A DNA stretch of 64,000 nt, taken from assembly GCF_013141775.1 (NCBI RefSeq), contig NZ_WHOB01000093.1, positions 248,001 to 312,000 on the forward strand, written 5' to 3'. The notes below the pieces were generated by a model, which was not told where the DNA came from, did not search any database, and worked only from the letters and a program-made list of their open reading frames with translations. This stretch comes from Paenibacillus phytohabitans. Its GTDB lineage: Bacteria; Bacillota; Bacilli; Paenibacillales; Paenibacillaceae. Of this stretch, positions 1 to 7,796 are shown one piece after another. Both the position numbers and the translations under genes were made by a program. The number at the start of each line of letters is the position of its first letter. Position 1 is the first letter of the stretch.

Positions 1-326
1 AACAGCGCTTCACCGGCCATACCTTCGTAATCGGACCACTTCTCGAAGCCGCCGCCTTCTACATGACTATAGTCAGCCGCCTCCAGAATAATTTCCTGAT
101 CAGGTCTGGGAGCGTCCTTATGTTCAGCCAGATAGGCAACGTATTTATTCCCGGTATTCGCCGCAATCCCGGAGGTAACGCCGGGAACCTGCTCTTCTGC
201 AGAGACAGCCTTCTTCGTGCCAGTCTCCGCCTGTACATTCAAGCCTGCCGGAAGCATGATCAGCAATGCTACAGCAGCAAGCATTATATTCTTGGCTATT
301 TTGGATTGACGCTTTTTATCTGTCAC
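1..326 (-). CDS. Secreted, likely carbohydrate-binding transport protein (N-terminal part)
   Basis: Only the first 108 or so codons are inside the window; the gene runs off the left edge. The chosen start is GTG at 326, preceded by AAGGAGG at good spacing. It yields a basic n-region (TDKKRQSKIAK) and a hydrophobic core ending near LNVQA, a classical signal peptide. An internal ATG further in would lose the basic n-region. The mature part contains IILEAADYS followed by a Gly-rich stretch and DYEGMAGEAL. This resembles the EAEDY start of CBM6-like beta-sandwich modules found at the N-terminus of some very long Paenibacillus solute-binding proteins. It lies 96 bp downstream of a family-1 solute-binding lipoprotein on the same strand, so a role in the same sugar-import operon is likely. 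The exact family cannot be fixed from this fragment. Confidence 0.6.
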   Translation of the reverse strand, partial: MTDKKRQSKIAKNIMLAAVALLIMLPAGLNVQAETGTKKAVSAEEQVPGVTSGIAANTGNKYVAYLAEHKDAPRPDQEIILEAADYSHVEGGGFEKWSDYEGMAGEAL

Positions 327-364
327 CAGAAGTCCTCCTTACAAGCGGAAATCTTATATCCATA

Positions 365-398
365 CAATAGGGGGAGTCACCAAGACATCCCCCCGTTG
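365..398 (-). terminator. Intercistronic hairpin
   Basis: GGGGGA (370-375) pairs with TCCCCC (388-393), extended by CAA/TTG outside. It sits in the 96-bp gap between the lipoprotein gene and the downstream secreted-protein gene. There is no clear T-run, so it is more likely an mRNA-stability or attenuating hairpin than a full stop. Such a hairpin would let the binding protein be made in excess of the downstream genes. Confidence 0.4.
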
Positions 399-422
399 TT
401 ATGACGATCCGGAACCCTCCTA

Positions 423-1784
423 TTACTTGCCTAGCTTAGCAATGGAAGCTTCTGCTTCCGGCTTATACTTCTCGGCAGTTGCAGTAACCGATTGATTGTC
501 TACAATGATGTCCTTCATATAACCGGAGGTCGGATATTCCGGGTAAGCGGTTTCAAGCAGAATCTGGCCTGTGTTGTTGATATGCTCATGCATCATAGCG
601 ACATCTTCTTCATGTGCGTAGATACTTTCCAGCCATTCCTGGCTAGGGAAATCACCGGTTTGTGTAATATCATAGGTATCTTCAAAAGCCTGATAGACCG
701 CCTGCGGATCTTTCACACCTTTGGGAACGAAGAATGCATTCTTGCCGTTATCGGCATAGGTAACTTCAGGCGATCCGGAAGGTCCGTTCGGGAAAGGAAC
801 CACACCGAAATCGAAGGTCAGATCGCCCAGGTTCCAGATCGGAGCCGGGAACATCGCTACATCGCCATCCTTGAAGGTATTGAATTCGTCATAGCCGACT
901 TTGTCTGCGCCTTTGACTTTGACTACGTTCTCTACGTTGTATAGACGGTTAATGAATTCAGCCGCCTCAATAACCTTCGGATCAGTCAGACCCTGAGTGC
1001 TTGTTGCTTCATCCACCAGCTTGCCGCCGTTGGCAGCGGAGAAGTTACGCAGCATATCGATCGCCCAGCCTGAGAAGCCGTAAGTATCGATTTTGCCGTC
1101 ATTATCTGTGTCCTTGGTTGCCTGCTTGGCAACTTCAACGAACTTCTCCCAATTCCATTGTCCGCTGGCATACAGCTCCTGCAGGTCAGGAAGCCCAAGC
1201 TTCTTGAACAAGTCACGGTTGTAGTGAATACCGGCTCCACCCACACCGGGTTCAGCAAAGGCGTAGTCCTCATTAGCAATTTTTGGCGCCTTCACCAGCA
1301 GATTAGCTTCGTTGTTGATATTGGAAGCCGCTGTTGTATATTCGCTTACTTTCATCAGCTGTCCCTTGAGGATTGCCGGCCAGGCCGAGTTGTACTCCAT
1401 AATTACGATATCGGCAAAGGGTTCGCCGGTAAGCGCGGTAGCTGTGAATTTAGGCATGAATTCTTCGAAGGGAACGTTTACAAATTCGAACTTGCAGTTG
1501 TACTTCTGCTCCACTTCAGTAATCTTGGCCAGACGTTCCTTCTCGGATGCGGAATTGCCCGCAGGCTTCAGATCCCACCAGGCCGCTACCTTAATTACAC
1601 GTCCGCCCATATCAACAGGTGCTGCCGTCGGTTCCGCTGTTGCTTCTGCCACTGCCTCTGTAGCAGCAGGCTCTGCCGTCGCATTGGCCTTGGTATTATT
1701 GGCTGCATTGTTGCCGCCGCTGCAGGCTGTAAGTAAAAAAACAAAACACAATAATAAAACTGAATACCCCTTTATCTTTCTCAT
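423..1784 (-). CDS. Sugar ABC importer substrate-binding lipoprotein (family 1)
   Basis: A 453-residue extracellular solute-binding protein. Residues 1-20 are a lipoprotein signal ending in the lipobox LTAC, with the lipidated cysteine at 21. An Ala/Thr/Glu-rich linker (about 25-58) typical of Paenibacillus binding proteins follows, then a family-1 fold with TDTDNDGKIDTYGFS and a C-terminal Trp/Pro-rich lobe. The start ATG has GGGAGG upstream. No permease is visible, but the next gene on the same strand is another secreted protein, so the membrane components probably lie beyond the left edge. The divergent LacI-type gene and a near-consensus cre site upstream suggest induction by a sugar and repression by glucose. 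The substrate is unknown. Confidence 0.9.
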   Translation of the reverse strand: MRKIKGYSVLLLCFVFLLTACSGGNNAANNTKANATAEPAATEAVAEATAEPTAAPVDMGGRVIKVAAWWDLKPAGNSASEKERLAKITEVEQKYNCKFEFVNVPFEEFMPKFTATALTGEPFADIVIMEYNSAWPAILKGQLMKVSEYTTAASNINNEANLLVKAPKIANEDYAFAEPGVGGAGIHYNRDLFKKLGLPDLQELYASGQWNWEKFVEVAKQATKDTDNDGKIDTYGFSGWAIDMLRNFSAANGGKLVDEATSTQGLTDPKVIEAAEFINRLYNVENVVKVKGADKVGYDEFNTFKDGDVAMFPAPIWNLGDLTFDFGVVPFPNGPSGSPEVTYADNGKNAFFVPKGVKDPQAVYQAFEDTYDITQTGDFPSQEWLESIYAHEEDVAMMHEHINNTGQILLETAYPEYPTSGYMKDIIVDNQSVTATAEKYKPEAEASIAKLGK

Positions 1785-2275
1785 CCGTCAAACCTCCCAT
1801 GATAATTGATAAACGATGAATAAGTCAGTGCTGCCACATCTCGGATAAAGCGCTTACAATGCTGATTAAAAAAATAACAAAAGCCCATTTACCTTTGTTT
1901 GTTTTTCACACCGCCCCTGTTTGTTATTGTTATTTTGTTTTTCTTAGCATAACAAATATTACCACCGAGCAGGAAAATGGTCAATAATATTTTATTAAAA
2001 ATCCTTATTTTAACATAAAAAAGGCTTTTTTACGGGGAAAAATCGCTTATCTCTTGTTGAAGGCGTATAACAGTGTTATCTTTAGCATAACAAAATAACA
2101 TTATATAAAAACAAAAAGATAATATAAAACTATAATCACAATAACAGATAGATTCATAGGCAAAACCATTTTCAGAAAACTAAAAAAACAAGTGTTAGTC
2201 TACTCTTCTTCATGTAAAATTGGAATGTAGTTCTTCTGAAGAGACTAAATAAACTGACTAAAGTAGGATGATTTC
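1785..2275. promoter_or_regulatory. Divergent control region with ATAACA-type operator candidates
   Basis: This AT-rich 491-bp region separates the importer gene from the LacI-type gene and holds no ORF. It has a perfect 13-bp palindrome ATAACAGTGTTAT (2067-2079). An exact direct repeat TTAGCATAACAAA occurs at 1944-1956 and 2082-2094. An inverted pair TTGTTAT (1921-1927)/ATAACAA (1949-1955) shares the same half-site. The repeated ATAACA half-site is a plausible operator for the adjacent LacI-type protein. Promoter hexamers were not assigned. Confidence 0.5.
1845..1858 (-). promoter_or_regulatory. Candidate cre (CcpA) site
   Basis: The minus strand reads TGTAAGCGCTTTAT, matching 12 of 14 positions of the cre consensus TGWAANCGNTNWCA, with the central GCGC intact. 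It lies 61-74 bp upstream of the lipoprotein start codon, where bound CcpA could block transcription. This is pattern recognition only. Confidence 0.5.
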
Positions 2276-3280
2276 ATGCGGCGTAAAGTAACGATCCAAT
2301 CCATAGCAGATTTTACGGGGCTATCTAAATTTGCAGTGTCACGGGCATTATCCGGCAAACCCGGAGTCAGCTCACAGACCAGAGATATGATTTTCAAAGC
2401 GGCAGGGCAGCTCGGATACTTTAAAGACTCAACCGCTGCGCAGCCTCCGGGTGAGCTTATCGATCTGGATGCCCGCAAATGGTCGGGAACCATTCTGATC
2501 TTATTTCCCAACATCCGCTACCAGAATCCGGACTCCTTATATTGGGGCCCGCTGTTCAACGGCATCTCTACCCGGCTGGATCAGCGGGGCATTAATGTGC
2601 TAACGCTGACAGAGCCCAAAGATGATTCAATGTTCTCGCTCCTCAATCCCGAGGCCATCATGGGGGTCATTACAGTCGGCTCCATTTCCACACCGATTCT
2701 GGCAGAGATCAGAAGTCTCGGCATTCCGGTCATGATGGTGGATCACTACGATCCCAGCTTTCCGTGCGATTCTATTTTTACCGATAATCTGTCCTGCATG
2801 AGAGAACTGATGAACCTTGTCATCAAAAAGGGCTACCGCAACTACCAGTTCCTCGGCAACATCCGTGATGCCCAGAGCTTCTATGAACGGTTCCTGGTCT
2901 TCCGGGCCGCACTTGAGGATAACGAGATCGAACTTAAGCAGAACCCTTCCCTTAACGGGCCGGAGATTGATAATTTCCGGGAAACCTTCACTGCGGCTGT
3001 TACCGAACACGGTCTGCCCGAGGTTTTTGTATGTGCTAATGATATTTACGCTTTGTTCGCCCTGGAGACGATGGAGATTATGGGTATGCCCGTTCCTGAC
3101 AATCTGGTGTTTACCGGTTTCGATAATACGCACCCCAACCTGCCGTTCCTGGCAACCGTTAATGTTAACAAGCAGCTGCTCGGTACAAGAGCTGTAGATC
3201 ATATGCTGTGGAGAATCCTGAACCCGGGTACAAGCTATGAGAAAATCCTAATTCAGGCTGATCTTATTGTCAGGGACTGA
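2276..3280 (+). CDS. LacI-family transcriptional regulator
   Basis: A 334-residue one-component regulator. Residues 1-48 form the LacI-type helix-turn-helix (VTIQSIADFTGLSKFAVSRAL, then a GKPGVSSQTRDMIFKAA hinge helix). Residues from about 70 form the periplasmic-binding-protein-like effector domain (GPLFNGISTRL, IMGVITVGSIS, PVMMVDHYD, FVCANDIYALFALETMEIMG, FTGFDN). The length is normal for the family. The family binds palindromic operators and is released by a sugar or sugar phosphate. It is divergent from the binding-protein gene at 423-1784, its most likely target. The effector is not predictable from sequence. Confidence 0.92.
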   Translation: MRRKVTIQSIADFTGLSKFAVSRALSGKPGVSSQTRDMIFKAAGQLGYFKDSTAAQPPGELIDLDARKWSGTILILFPNIRYQNPDSLYWGPLFNGISTRLDQRGINVLTLTEPKDDSMFSLLNPEAIMGVITVGSISTPILAEIRSLGIPVMMVDHYDPSFPCDSIFTDNLSCMRELMNLVIKKGYRNYQFLGNIRDAQSFYERFLVFRAALEDNEIELKQNPSLNGPEIDNFRETFTAAVTEHGLPEVFVCANDIYALFALETMEIMGMPVPDNLVFTGFDNTHPNLPFLATVNVNKQLLGTRAVDHMLWRILNPGTSYEKILIQADLIVRD

Positions 3281-3419
3281 TATAGGTAAGCCGGGCGTAT
3301 GTTGCCGAACATAATTATACTACGGGTGAATCAAGAGGGAGCTTAGCGGCTGCGCATGGAGCTATCCATTCCACAAATGGAACTTCGGCGGGGCCTCATG
3401 ACTCATCCAGCTGTGAAGC

Positions 3420-3594
3420 GGACTGAGATTCCTCTATCCTGCGGGAGTTGGGGAAATTGCGGGGGATTCGGACTGAGATTCCGCTAAGTATCCTAATCAT
3501 CCTCATTTTAAGCTCAAAAGAACAACATAACGGAATCTCAGTCCGCTTCAGCCTTATTATGAGGTTTTTTGGCGAAATAAGGGAATCTCAGTCC
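3420..3594. repeat. Quartet repeat, motif family 1 (copy A)
   Basis: The 529-bp gap 3281-3809 between two convergent genes holds no gene. It contains four copies of the 13-mer GGACTGAGATTCC. Two are forward (3420-3432 and 3470-3482) and two reverse (3532-3544 and 3582-3594). Spacing is exactly 50 bp within each pair, and 50 bp lie from the end of the second forward copy to the start of the first reverse copy. The dyad centre contains CTCATTTTAAGCTC, shared with the copy at 18733. The arrangement could fold as a long stem in RNA or act as phased protein sites. Function is unknown. Confidence 0.85.
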
Positions 3595-3732
3595 GCTCAG
3601 ACCTCCATCTAAAGGTGGTAATGATAATGGCTGCTTCAGACTTTTCATGACATTGAAGCCTATAAAGAAAAGCTTGCCAGGTTTCTTAATCCCGTAAATA
3701 ATCAACTAAGCTAACTACAATTATCATCACAA

Positions 3733-3777
3733 AACAGCGGCAATCCAAGACTTGTTACTGTCCCGGCTGCCGCTGTT
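3733..3777 (-). terminator. Rho-independent terminator of the alpha/beta hydrolase gene
   Basis: AACAGCGGCA (3733-3742) pairs perfectly with TGCCGCTGTT (3768-3777). On the minus strand it is followed by TTTTG. It lies 33 bp beyond the hydrolase stop codon. Confidence 0.7.
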
Positions 3778-3809
3778 TCTGTTATCCAGAATATAGCGTC
3801 GAGCTTCTA

Positions 3810-4748
3810 TTATTTGGCTTGTTCCATGAACTCCTTGTAATCCTGGACGATCTCTTTAGACAGAGTGTGGTGTAAATAATGCTCCCCTTCAAGCGGGATC
3901 AGTTTGCCGTGCACAGAATCCTTCACTTGCCCTTCATGCAGCGTCTGCCAACCCTCAACATCTGTATTATTAGCCTGTATGAAGAGGAGCAGCGGGAGTT
4001 CCTTAGGGAATGCCAAAGCCTGAGCCGCTGTAAAGTTATCATTGAAATGTTTCATTTCATTCATAGTAGTGTCGTTGCTGGAGTTTTTATTCGAGATCAT
4101 TTTCATCTGCTGCTTGGTATGATCATCATATGGCAGTCCGGCATACGGGTCACCGCTCAGCTTCTTGAGCATTCTCATCAGACCTGAGTTGTCCAGAAAC
4201 TTAAACAGTCCGATAGGCATTTCAGCATCCATCCCGCCTTGTGTCGGCACACTGCTGTCGATTCCAACAAAAGCAGTCACTTCGTCTGTGTACTTGTTCA
4301 CATAATCCAGTCCGTATATGCCGGCAATGGAGTGCCCCATCAGCGTGTAACGTTTAATCCCAAGCTGCTGCAATGCCTCATGAATTTCGCTGGCAATATT
4401 ATCGTTAGTCCGTTCCTTATCGGTTCCATCACTTAATCCATAGCCGAACGGCTCAACCGCTACTACCGTGTAATGCGGAGACAGCTCGTCGATCAGAGGT
4501 TTGAAATCCAGTGCCGGAGCGCCCGTGCCATAACCAGGCAGCAGCACCACAGTTTCCTCGCCTGTCCCTTGAATCAGTACATTCATCTTTTTGCCGTCTA
4601 CAGGCACCAGCTGGCCGTAAGACTCAATTTTCCCCTGCTCCGATTTGCTGCTGATAATATTCACTACAAACACAACAGCTAAAAAAAGCACTATGGCGAT
4701 CATTATTGCTGCAATAGATTTAAGCGTAACCCTAAGCCATTTTTTCAT
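3810..4748 (-). CDS. Membrane-anchored alpha/beta-hydrolase
   Basis: A 312-residue protein starting at MKKWLRVTLK. An upstream in-frame start at 4814 would add 22 residues before the membrane segment, but AGGTG eight bases before the chosen ATG favours 4748. Residues 10-32 are a single membrane helix; the catalytic domain follows, probably outside the cell. The nucleophile elbow GHSIAG places the serine at 140. The oxyanion region is LLPGYGTGAP (69-78), and a C-terminal GEHYLHH carries the probable catalytic histidine. It resembles the large family of alpha/beta-fold esterases and peptidases; the substrate is unknown. It has its own terminator and seems monocistronic. Confidence 0.85.
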   Translation of the reverse strand: MKKWLRVTLKSIAAIMIAIVLFLAVVFVVNIISSKSEQGKIESYGQLVPVDGKKMNVLIQGTGEETVVLLPGYGTGAPALDFKPLIDELSPHYTVVAVEPFGYGLSDGTDKERTNDNIASEIHEALQQLGIKRYTLMGHSIAGIYGLDYVNKYTDEVTAFVGIDSSVPTQGGMDAEMPIGLFKFLDNSGLMRMLKKLSGDPYAGLPYDDHTKQQMKMISNKNSSNDTTMNEMKHFNDNFTAAQALAFPKELPLLLFIQANNTDVEGWQTLHEGQVKDSVHGKLIPLEGEHYLHHTLSKEIVQDYKEFMEQAK

Positions 4749-4873
4749 TATACATGCACCTGTCCTCATCGTTTGATTAAGATCCTTACGAACCAATAAG
4801 GTAAGCTTACACAATGAAGATGTACTCCCCGTGACGGCAATATGAACGGAATATGAACAGCTGCATACAAGTG

Positions 4874-4910
4874 GAAACGGCTACGCCGTCCTATAAGGAC
4901 GGGGTGTTTC
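4874..4910. repeat. GGACGG hairpin element
   Basis: CCGTCCT (4886-4892) pairs with AGGACGG (4896-4902) around an ATA loop, with outer arms GAAAC (4874-4878) and GTTTC (4906-4910). A partly similar sequence lies at about 26434-26470 (GGAAA, GCTAC, CCGT and AAGGACGG in the same order). Both sit on the 5' side of minus-strand genes. The function is unknown; it may be a dispersed repeat. Confidence 0.4.
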
Positions 4911-4983
4911 AGCGAGCAATAGAAGGATAAGTTACCGTGCGAAACATATATATTTTTATATTTGAATAAAATCACCCTTACGG

Positions 4984-5468
4984 GTGAATCAGGGGCACTT
5001 CTGCCCCTCATTTCCTCTTGCCGCCCACTTTCGGCGAATTCAGGGGCACTTCTGCCCCTCATTTCTGCTTGCCGCCCACTTTCCGCGAATTCAGGGGCAC
5101 TTCTGCCCCTCATTCCTTCGTGCCGGCCACTTTCGGCGAATTCAGGGGCACTTCTGCCCCTCATTCCCGCTTGCCGCTCACTTTCGGCAGATTCAGAGGG
5201 ATTTATCCCTTTAATTTCCCCGTGTCGCTCACTTTCGGCAGATTCAGAGGGATTTATCCCTTTAATTTCCCCGTGCCGCTCACTTTCGGCGAATTCAGAG
5301 GGATTTATCCCTTTAATTTCCCCATGCCGCCCACTTTCGGCGGATTCAGAGGGATTTATCCCTTTAATTTCCTCGTGCCGCCCACTTTCGGCGGATTCAG
5401 AGGGATTTATCCCTTTAATTTCCCTATACTGCCCACTTTCGGCGGAATCAGAGGGATTTCTGATACAA
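4984..5468. repeat. 51-bp tandem array 1 (about 10 units)
   Basis: The motif beginning AGRGG recurs at 4991, 5042, 5093, 5144, 5195, 5246, 5297, 5348, 5399 and 5450, exactly 51 bp apart. Each unit carries a short GCCG/CGGC helix around CCCACTTT and then a second hairpin. In units 1-4 the second hairpin is GGGGCA-cttc-TGCCCC. In units 5-9 both arms change together to AGGGAT-tt-ATCCCT; unit 10 is degenerate. Because 51 is a multiple of three, open frames run through on both strands, but these are artefacts of the period. The rest of gap 4749-5643 holds the hairpin at 4874, two DnaA boxes and a terminator. Confidence 0.9.
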
Positions 5469-5519
5469 GAACAACAATCGTCCTCCAGAGAAGGTTCCTG
5501 CTCCAAATTCCAATGTAAC

Positions 5520-5551
5520 TTATCCACAATATTATGCACATATTATCCACA
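5520..5551 (+). promoter_or_regulatory. Pair of perfect DnaA boxes
   Basis: TTATCCACA occurs at 5520-5528 and again at 5543-5551, same orientation, 23 bp start to start, separated by an AT-rich stretch. TTATCCACA is the consensus DnaA box. The pair lies between the 51-bp array and the terminator of the two-component operon, not beside any replication gene. Confidence 0.55.
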
Positions 5552-5582
5552 AAAGGTGAGTAGCATACTTTTCCAGTCAATG

Positions 5583-5635
5583 AAAAAAAGCTGCGGCAAC
5601 CTGCACAAGCCTAAGCTTGAGCAGGTTGCCGCAGC
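5583..5635 (-). terminator. Strong Rho-independent terminator of the two-component operon
   Basis: A perfect 15-bp stem, GCTGCGGCAACCTGC (5590-5604) with GCAGGTTGCCGCAGC (5621-5635), is followed on the minus strand by TTTTTTT (5589-5583). It begins 8 bp past the kinase stop codon. Confidence 0.92.
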
Positions 5636-5643
5636 AGAACAGA

Positions 5644-7011
5644 CTAATCCGCCGGTGCAGTGACCGGCAGGGTGACAATGAAGCTCGCGCCCCGTCCCGG
5701 CTCACTCTCCACCCGGATATCGCCTTGATGGAGCAAGACGATTTGCTTAACAATGGCCAGTCCCATACCGCTTCCGTTATACTGGCGGCTGTGGGAACGG
5801 TCAGCCTTGAAGAACCGTTCGAAGATCCGCTTCTGGTCCTCAGGCAAGATCCCGATGCCCGTGTCGGATATCCGCACGGTCACGTTCTTATAATCTTGCT
5901 TGATACTGACGCTGATCACGCCGCCATCCCTGGAGAATTTGATGCTGTTCCCCAGCAGATTCGTCCACACCTGATTGAATTGATCATGGTCAGCCGTCAG
6001 CCGGACGGCCTTCAGATGAAGCTCGAAGCTGATGCTTCGGGCCGACCATTGCGGCTGGAGTGCAACGATTACCCGTCTGATCTGTTCATCCAGGCTGAAT
6101 GTGGTGAGCTGCAGCTGCCGGGACTGCGATTCCAGCAGACTCAGCTTCAGCAGACTGTCACTCATCTTGGACATCCGCTCCGCTTCGCTGATGATAATAT
6201 CCAGATATCGGTTCCGCTCGCCCTCCGGGATATTCATCTGCTTAAGCGCCAGTGCATACCCGGATATGGAGGTCAGCGGTGACTGAACCTCATGCGACAC
6301 ATTGGTGACGAATTCCCTGCGCATCTGCTCCAGCTGCTGCAGCTCACGCATCATCTCTTCGAAGCTCCGTGCCAAAGTACCAAGCTCACCCTTCTGCTTA
6401 ATATTCAGCTTCACATTGAAATCTCCGGCTGCGATCCGCCGGGTCGCGTTGGTCAGCTTTTTGATCGGCCGGACCAGAAACATGGCAGCAACCAGAATCA
6501 CGAGACTTCCTGCTACCAGCGAATAGATCGAGAAGTTCAGAATCCATGTCAGGACAAAAGAGGTGGAAGGAGGACCGATGGGCTCTACAAACATCGCTTT
6601 CGTCCCCGCATCAGTTGTGAGCGGCAGCCCTAAGAGCGTAGTGGAAATTCCCGTTGGATTAAGCTGAACAATCTTCCCGGACAAGACTTGCTTCACTTGT
6701 TCCGTGGTCACGGTAACCGGCTTATTCTCATGCAGCTCCCCGAAAGACTGAAACTGGCCCGTCTGTTCATAAATCCGGATATGGTAGGATTCAAGTTGTT
6801 GCATTCCGTGTACGAACGCATCTGCCTCACTCAGCGGGAAGGCGTCATAGATCCGGACAATATCCTGTCCGAAGCGCAGCAGGGGGAGCTGCAGATTCTC
6901 GTTTAATTTATCTCTGAACAGCCATGTAGCCACAAAAAAGGAAATAACCGTCCCCCCGATTACGGAGACCAGGAAGGTCAGGACAACCCGGGTATATAAG
7001 GATTTGCTCAT
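5644..7011 (-). CDS. OmpR-class sensor histidine kinase
   Basis: A 455-residue membrane kinase. A first helix (about 8-30) and a second (about 155-179) flank an extracellular sensor of roughly 120 residues. A HAMP linker follows (about 180-232, RPIKKLTNATRRIAAGDF). The HisKA phosphoacceptor is His240 in NVSHEVQSPLTSIS. The ATPase domain shows the N box (QVWTNLLGNSIKFS), G1 (DTGIGI) and G2 (GSGMGLAI). Its ATG overlaps the TGA of the response regulator (7008-7011), so the two are translationally coupled partners. The architecture resembles cell-envelope or antibiotic-stress kinases. The signal is not predictable, and the targets may include the hydrolase or the radical SAM gene nearby. Confidence 0.93.
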   Translation of the reverse strand: MSKSLYTRVVLTFLVSVIGGTVISFFVATWLFRDKLNENLQLPLLRFGQDIVRIYDAFPLSEADAFVHGMQQLESYHIRIYEQTGQFQSFGELHENKPVTVTTEQVKQVLSGKIVQLNPTGISTTLLGLPLTTDAGTKAMFVEPIGPPSTSFVLTWILNFSIYSLVAGSLVILVAAMFLVRPIKKLTNATRRIAAGDFNVKLNIKQKGELGTLARSFEEMMRELQQLEQMRREFVTNVSHEVQSPLTSISGYALALKQMNIPEGERNRYLDIIISEAERMSKMSDSLLKLSLLESQSRQLQLTTFSLDEQIRRVIVALQPQWSARSISFELHLKAVRLTADHDQFNQVWTNLLGNSIKFSRDGGVISVSIKQDYKNVTVRISDTGIGILPEDQKRIFERFFKADRSHSRQYNGSGMGLAIVKQIVLLHQGDIRVESEPGRGASFIVTLPVTAPAD

Positions 7012-7682
7012 TCGGTAACCTCAAGCCGGTAGCCCAGCCCGCGCACAGTCTCTATGCGAAAATCAGGTGTAGCCGCAAACCGCTCCCGCAGCCGCTTGAT
7101 ATGCACATCTACCGTCCGGTCATCCCCGGGATAATCTATTCCCCAGATCTGATCGATCAGCTGCTCACGCGTATAGACTTGTCCGGGTGTCCCGGCAAGC
7201 TTGTACAGCAGTTCGAACTCCTTGAGCGGCAGCGACAGCGATTCTGTCCCGCTGATCACCTTGTAAGTCTGCCGGTCGAGGGTAGTGCTGCCGAACCGGA
7301 TCATCTGCGCGCTGCCAATCCGGTACCGTTTGAGCAGCGCCCTGACGCGGACCGTCAGCTCCAGCGGATCGAACGGCTTGGTCAGGTAATCATCCGTGCC
7401 CAGCTCGAACCCCTTCACCTTCTCCCAGGTCTCGCCTCTGGCCGTCAGCATCAGTAGCGGAAGATCAGGATCGGCTTTTCTAAGCTCCTTGCATAACGTC
7501 CAGCCGTCCATCACCGGCATCATAATATCGAGCACGACGAGATCAACATGCTCCCTGGCATAGACCTCCAGTGCTTCCTTGCCGTCCGCGGCTTCAGCTG
7601 TTGTGTATCCATCATTACGCAGAAATAGGCAGACGAGTTCGCGGATGTTCGCATCGTCGTCTGCAACAAGTATAGTAGGCAT
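7008..7682 (-). CDS. OmpR/PhoB-family response regulator
   Basis: A 224-residue regulator. The receiver domain (1-120) has the acidic pocket ADDD (7-10), phosphoacceptor Asp52 in VVLDIMMP, the conserved Thr in MLTAR and Lys102 in TKPF. The C-terminal winged helix (about 128-222) ends with the signature DRTVDVHIKRLRERF and ETVRGLGYRLE. It is first in the operon, with its stop overlapping the kinase start by 4 bp. The kinase at 5644-7011 should phosphorylate it. The DNA targets are unknown. Confidence 0.95.
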   Translation of the reverse strand: MPTILVADDDANIRELVCLFLRNDGYTTAEAADGKEALEVYAREHVDLVVLDIMMPVMDGWTLCKELRKADPDLPLLMLTARGETWEKVKGFELGTDDYLTKPFDPLELTVRVRALLKRYRIGSAQMIRFGSTTLDRQTYKVISGTESLSLPLKEFELLYKLAGTPGQVYTREQLIDQIWGIDYPGDDRTVDVHIKRLRERFAATPDFRIETVRGLGYRLEVTE

Positions 7683-7796
7683 CCGTTCCCTCTTTTCGCA
7701 TTGTCCGGCCTGTACTGATATTTCAGATATAAGCTTAACTTCCCCTGCGGCAGCTTCCTGTATTCACCAGCATAAGCACCAGTACCCGCTAACCCT

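Noticed and set aside
3420..3594. Quartet repeats as insertion sequence or MITE ends
   Set aside because: No transposase or target duplication is seen, and four internal phased copies are not the usual two-terminal-repeat layout; not fully excluded.
4984..5468. Possible CRISPR array
   Set aside because: Units are contiguous 51-bp repeats without unique spacers, and no cas genes are present.
4766..5663. Long open frames on both strands (up to 257 codons) through the 51-bp array
   Set aside because: The period is a multiple of three, so several frames stay open; there is no ribosome site and the arms vary to preserve pairing, not amino acids.
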